Under the pieces are notes generated by a model that saw nothing but the letters and a program-made list of their open reading frames with translations, was not told the DNA's origin and searched no databases. The position numbers and the translations under genes are program-made. Of a stretch of DNA of 64,000 bases, positions 61,102-64,000 are shown piece by piece (position 1 is the first letter of the stretch; each line of letters starts with the position of its first letter). The DNA is taken from contig NZ_CP016534.2 of assembly GCF_001687565.2 (NCBI RefSeq), positions 3,042,501 through 3,106,500 of the forward strand, read 5' to 3'. Source of the DNA: Planococcus antarcticus DSM 14505. GTDB lineage: Bacteria > Bacillota > Bacilli > Bacillales_A > Planococcaceae.

Positions 61102-61741
61102 CTACGAACAAATTCTGGAAGCCCTATGGGAAACCATTTATATGACCGGCGCAGCATTCGGCTTTTCCTTATTGATCGGCTTCCCTCTTGGCATCCTGCT
61201 GGTAGTCACACGTAAAGGTCATCTACTGGAAAACGAACCGGTTTCCAAAGCGCTCAACATTATCATCAATATTTTTAGATCCGTTCCTTTTATCATTTTG
61301 ATGGTCGCCATTATCCCACTGACACGCATCATTGTCGGCACATCCATCGGTACGGCCGCGGCAATTGTTCCATTGGTCTTCTACGCCGGACCTTATATTG
61401 CCCGGTTAATTGAAAACTCCTTACTGGAAGTCGACAAAGGGGTCATCGAAGCCGCTCAAGCAATGGGCGCTTCACCGATACAAATTATTTTTCGCTTCCT
61501 GATTCCTGAGGCTTTAAGTTCACTGGTTCTCGCTTTGACCATAGCGGTAGTCGGCCTGATCGGTGCATCAGCCATGGCAGGTGCCATTGGAGGCGGCGGC
61601 CTTGGAGACTTGGCCATCACATACGGCTACCAACGATTCGACACCGTGGTGATGTTCATCACAGTAGCCATTCTAGTCGTACTCGTACAAGGCGTTCAAT
61701 CGTTCGGAAACGTTTTATCAAGACGCGTAAGACGCAGTTAG
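61091..61741 (+). CDS. metI: Methionine ABC transporter permease
   Basis: A 216-residue permease with five helices. The EAA loop (EAAQAMGASPIQIIFRFLIPEA, about 117-138) contacts MetN. It overlaps metN and is separated from metQ by about 370 bp holding a tandem hairpin repeat. Confidence 0.94.
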   Translation: MSVNYEQILEALWETIYMTGAAFGFSLLIGFPLGILLVVTRKGHLLENEPVSKALNIIINIFRSVPFIILMVAIIPLTRIIVGTSIGTAAAIVPLVFYAGPYIARLIENSLLEVDKGVIEAAQAMGASPIQIIFRFLIPEALSSLVLALTIAVVGLIGASAMAGAIGGGGLGDLAITYGYQRFDTVVMFITVAILVVLVQGVQSFGNVLSRRVRRS

Positions 61742-61745
61742 CACG

Positions 61746-62040
61746 AAAAGCGCAAGTGCCCGTGTAGATTCGACGGGCATAAGACGCGCTGGCGAAGCGG
61801 CGTGTTCTCAGCCGCACAGCCAGAGTGACTTATGACCCTAGAATCTGGGCGCTGGAGCTGGACACTCAGAAAAGCGCAAGCAGCCATGTAGCCCCGACAA
61901 GCGCTGGAAGCCTTACCGGTAATGGCGTTCCTTGCCATTGCCGGTAAGGCTGAAGCGACTCGAGGGGCTGGCTGCTGAAGTCTGGACACAGAAAAGCGCA
62001 AGCGCCCGTGTAGATTCGACGGGCGCTGGAACCTAGACAA
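61746..62040. repeat. Three tandem hairpin repeats between metI and metQ
   Basis: Units start with AAAAGCGCAAG at 61746, 61870 and 61992 (steps of 124 and 122 bp). Each folds into a nested hairpin: unit 2 contains AGCCTTACCGGTAATGGC paired with GCCATTGCCGGTAAGGCT, and unit 3 pairs GCGCCCGT with ACGGGCGC. Each unit closes with an element like CTGGA...GGACA or CTAGACA. The type resembles intergenic repeats common in Bacillaceae. The rest of the gap (62041-62114) holds the metQ leader. Confidence 0.85.
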
Positions 62041-62114
62041 TAAATAAACAATTGAAAGATTATACTTTCTGAAGTTTCAATGAAAACATCACAGAGAAAA
62101 TGGAGGAACTAATC

Positions 62115-62948
62115 ATGAAAAAAATTACAACTGCAACATTACTTTCGCTACTGGTATTAATCTTGGCGGCCTGCGGTGACGACAGCAGTTCTGGAGGCAA
62201 CACGACAGTCACTCTTGGCATCAGCGGTTCCGATACAACCATCTGGGATTACGTTGCTGATAAAGCGGAAGCTGAAGGAATTGATATAGAGATCCAAACC
62301 TTTTCTGATTATGTAGCTCCAAACTTGGCTCTTGCCGAAGGCGAATTGGATTTGAATGCGTTTCAGACGATTTCCTATTTTGATGAATTTGTCGAAGAGC
62401 ACAACGTCGATATCGTGCCAATCGGTTCTACCGTTATCGCGCCAATGGGCTTGTATTCCGATAAATACGAAGCTATCGACGAAATTCCTGAAGGTTCACA
62501 AATCGCAACACCAAATGAAGCCACTAATATGGGGCGTGCACTATTGCTGCTTGATGAGGCGGGATTGATCACACTTTCTGAAGATGCGGGTCTTACTGGA
62601 ACAGCTGAAGATATTATTGAAAATCCGAAAAACATCGAAATTGTTCCTATGGTATCCGGACATACACCGCGTGCGATGCCTGATGTTGCAGCTTCAATTA
62701 TCAACAATGGGGTTGCCGTTGATGCTGGATTGAATCCGACAGATGATCCGATTGCGCGCGAAAGCGACACAGCTAAACCTTATATCAACCTGATTGCTGC
62801 AAATGCTGAAGAAGCAGACAATGAAGCTTACCAGAAAATCGTTGAGATTTATCAGCAGGAAGACACTGCCGACTTTATTATCGAACATACAAAAGGCGGT
62901 CAGATTCCAACCGTTGTCACAGTTGATGAACTCGTCGATTATCAATAA
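62115..62948 (+). CDS. metQ: Methionine-binding lipoprotein
   Basis: A 277-residue NlpA-family substrate-binding lipoprotein. The signal peptide ends in the lipobox LAAC with lipidated Cys20, then a Ser/Gly linker and the mature binding domain (VTLGISGSDTTIWDYVADKAEAEGI..., DLNAFQTISYFDEF). It hands methionine to MetI. It starts behind GGAGGAACTAATC. It lies after three hairpin repeats, which may set its expression apart from metNI. Confidence 0.93.
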   Translation: MKKITTATLLSLLVLILAACGDDSSSGGNTTVTLGISGSDTTIWDYVADKAEAEGIDIEIQTFSDYVAPNLALAEGELDLNAFQTISYFDEFVEEHNVDIVPIGSTVIAPMGLYSDKYEAIDEIPEGSQIATPNEATNMGRALLLLDEAGLITLSEDAGLTGTAEDIIENPKNIEIVPMVSGHTPRAMPDVAASIINNGVAVDAGLNPTDDPIARESDTAKPYINLIAANAEEADNEAYQKIVEIYQQEDTADFIIEHTKGGQIPTVVTVDELVDYQ

Positions 62949-62975
62949 GAAATTATCTGTATAGGAGGAACTCCA

Positions 62976-64000
62976 ATGACCCTGATTAAGGACGCAAGAC
63001 AGACCATTTCCCTATCTATCGATTCGCGACATACAGCATATATCGAAATAAGCCAGGCAATTCATGCCAAACCTGAAATCGGTAACGAAGAGTTTTATGC
63101 AAGTTCCTTATTGATTGATTTGCTTGAAGACGCAGGATTTACTGTCGACAAAGGTGTTGCCAGCCACGACACCGCCTTTGTCGCCAGTAAGACTAGCTCA
63201 CTTCCGGGGCCAACAATCGCTTATCTCGCTGAATATGATGCACTCCCCGGAATTGGACACGCCTGTGGTCATAATATTATTGGAACGACTAGCGTCGCTG
63301 CCGCCATTGCTTTATCAGAAACATTAGACGTTACTGGCGGCCGCGTTATCGTTCTCGGAACACCCGCGGAAGAAGGCGGACCAAATGGCAGCGCCAAAGG
63401 CAGTTTCGTTAAACATGGACTACTCGAGGGCATTGATGCCGCTTTGATGCTGCATCCTTCCGGAAATTCGGCTGTCACCGGTCCTTCCCTTGCTGTCGAT
63501 CCATTGGAATTTCACTTTCACGGCAAGCCTGCTCATGCAGCAGGCTCTCCTGAACAAGGTATTAATGCGTTGGATGCTGTTTTGCAGTTGTTCAACAGCA
63601 TCAATGCATTGCGCCAGCAATTACCGTCGGATGCACGTGTCCATGGCATCATCACTCATGGAGGCGATGCACCGAACATCATTCCTGAATATGCAGCGGC
63701 CCGCTTCTATATTCGTGGTGATTCATGGAAGAAAACATCCGATACTGCCCGCAAAATTCGGGCCATTGCAGAAGGTGCGGCCTTGGCAACTGGGGCTACA
63801 GTGAAAATCGAACGTTTCCAGAATGAAGTGCGCGACTTGGTCATTACACCTGCTTTGGATGTGATTATCCGCAGTGAGCTCGAAGCACAGGGTGAAGCTG
63901 TAGCCGATTCCCGCATCTCTGGCCTTGGCTCTACGGATGCTGGTAACATTAGCTATGAAGTCCCGACTGCACATGGTTATATTAAAATTGGTCCTGAAAG
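62976..64000 (+). CDS. M20 family amidohydrolase (partial, runs off the window)
   Basis: The first about 341 residues of an M20D aminoacylase/AbgB-like hydrolase. Metal motifs: EYDALPGIGHACGHNIIG (about 89-106) and GTPAEEGG (about 129-136), followed by the dimerisation domain (FHFHGKPAHAAGSPEQGINALDAV). The ATG follows AGGAGG 27 bp after metQ, so it is in the metNIQ operon under the SAM-I riboswitch. It probably frees methionine or a related amino acid from N-acyl or conjugated forms that the transporter imports; this is inferred from context. Confidence 0.87.
   Translation, partial: MTLIKDARQTISLSIDSRHTAYIEISQAIHAKPEIGNEEFYASSLLIDLLEDAGFTVDKGVASHDTAFVASKTSSLPGPTIAYLAEYDALPGIGHACGHNIIGTTSVAAAIALSETLDVTGGRVIVLGTPAEEGGPNGSAKGSFVKHGLLEGIDAALMLHPSGNSAVTGPSLAVDPLEFHFHGKPAHAAGSPEQGINALDAVLQLFNSINALRQQLPSDARVHGIITHGGDAPNIIPEYAAARFYIRGDSWKKTSDTARKIRAIAEGAALATGATVKIERFQNEVRDLVITPALDVIIRSELEAQGEAVADSRISGLGSTDAGNISYEVPTAHGYIKIGPE

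Noticed and set aside
1..64000. rRNA, tRNA or replication-origin genes
   Set aside because: No stretch resembles tRNA cloverleaf ends or rRNA core sequence, and no dnaA-type box cluster was noticed by eye; a short tRNA could still be missed without a search program.

Overview
The window reads as chromosome of a low-to-mid GC Gram-positive in the Planococcaceae (Planococcus/Sporosarcina-like). This rests on near-universal AGGAGG-type ribosome sites, frequent TTG/GTG starts, SAM-I (S-box) control of methionine genes, a LiaIHFSR envelope-stress locus, a split ThrE exporter, an SE1832-family peptide, an Mta-type MerR regulator and a Geobacillus-type lysine 6-dehydrogenase. I see no rRNA, tRNA, CRISPR array, prophage or intact transposase. 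Most of the window is ordinary housekeeping and accessory metabolism, about 55 protein genes in short operons separated by clear intrinsic terminators.

Layout. 0-5 kb: ybaK, topB, then a NERD-domain nuclease-like gene flanked on both sides by direct-repeat arrays whose units recur exactly every 21 bp, the most unusual structure in the window. 5-11 kb: antiporter, ABC-F ATPase, phospholipase D, ECF sigma factor. 11-21 kb: CNNM/CorC protein, M20 dipeptidase, PlsY-like acyltransferase with a DegV/FakB protein, DUF2804, kynA-gdpD pair, GNAT. 21-32 kb: heterodimeric ABC exporter, EamA, CopCD, PAS-GGDEF-EAL protein, split ThrE, zinc alcohol dehydrogenase. 32-43 kb: frameshifted beta-propeller protein, AlaX-like editor, lipid kinase, lysine-catabolic pair, mta regulator with an overlapping 42-residue zinc-ribbon gene, trhO, 2-hydroxyacid dehydrogenase. 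43-53 kb: DedA, phosphoesterase, liaIHFSR, and a carboxylate uptake/acyl-CoA synthetase operon with a CcpA-type cre site over its promoter. 53-64 kb: mechanosensitive-type protein, a nonsense-interrupted EamA gene, MerR/excisionase-like HTH, metY-metX behind one SAM-I riboswitch, and metN-metI-metQ-M20 hydrolase behind a second one.

Two layers of non-coding structure stand out. First, a dispersed repeat family occurs at about 11.1, 17.3, 19.2, 24.6, 35.6, 45.1 and 53.1 kb. Several copies are bounded by inverted ends related to CTATATAAGTTGAACTAA (perfect 18-bp inverted ends at 35628-35902), so they look like MITEs; one copy abuts a 5'-truncated YusW-like gene. Two members carry short related reading frames. 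Second, three tandem hairpin repeats of the AAAAGCGCAAG type sit inside the met operon between metI and metQ.

Broken genes: the beta-propeller gene (frameshift at a six-base homopolymer, 32531-32536), an EamA transporter (in-frame TGA at 55589-55591) and the YusW-like fragment at 19.4 kb. All functional statements are from sequence reading and family knowledge; no database search was run.
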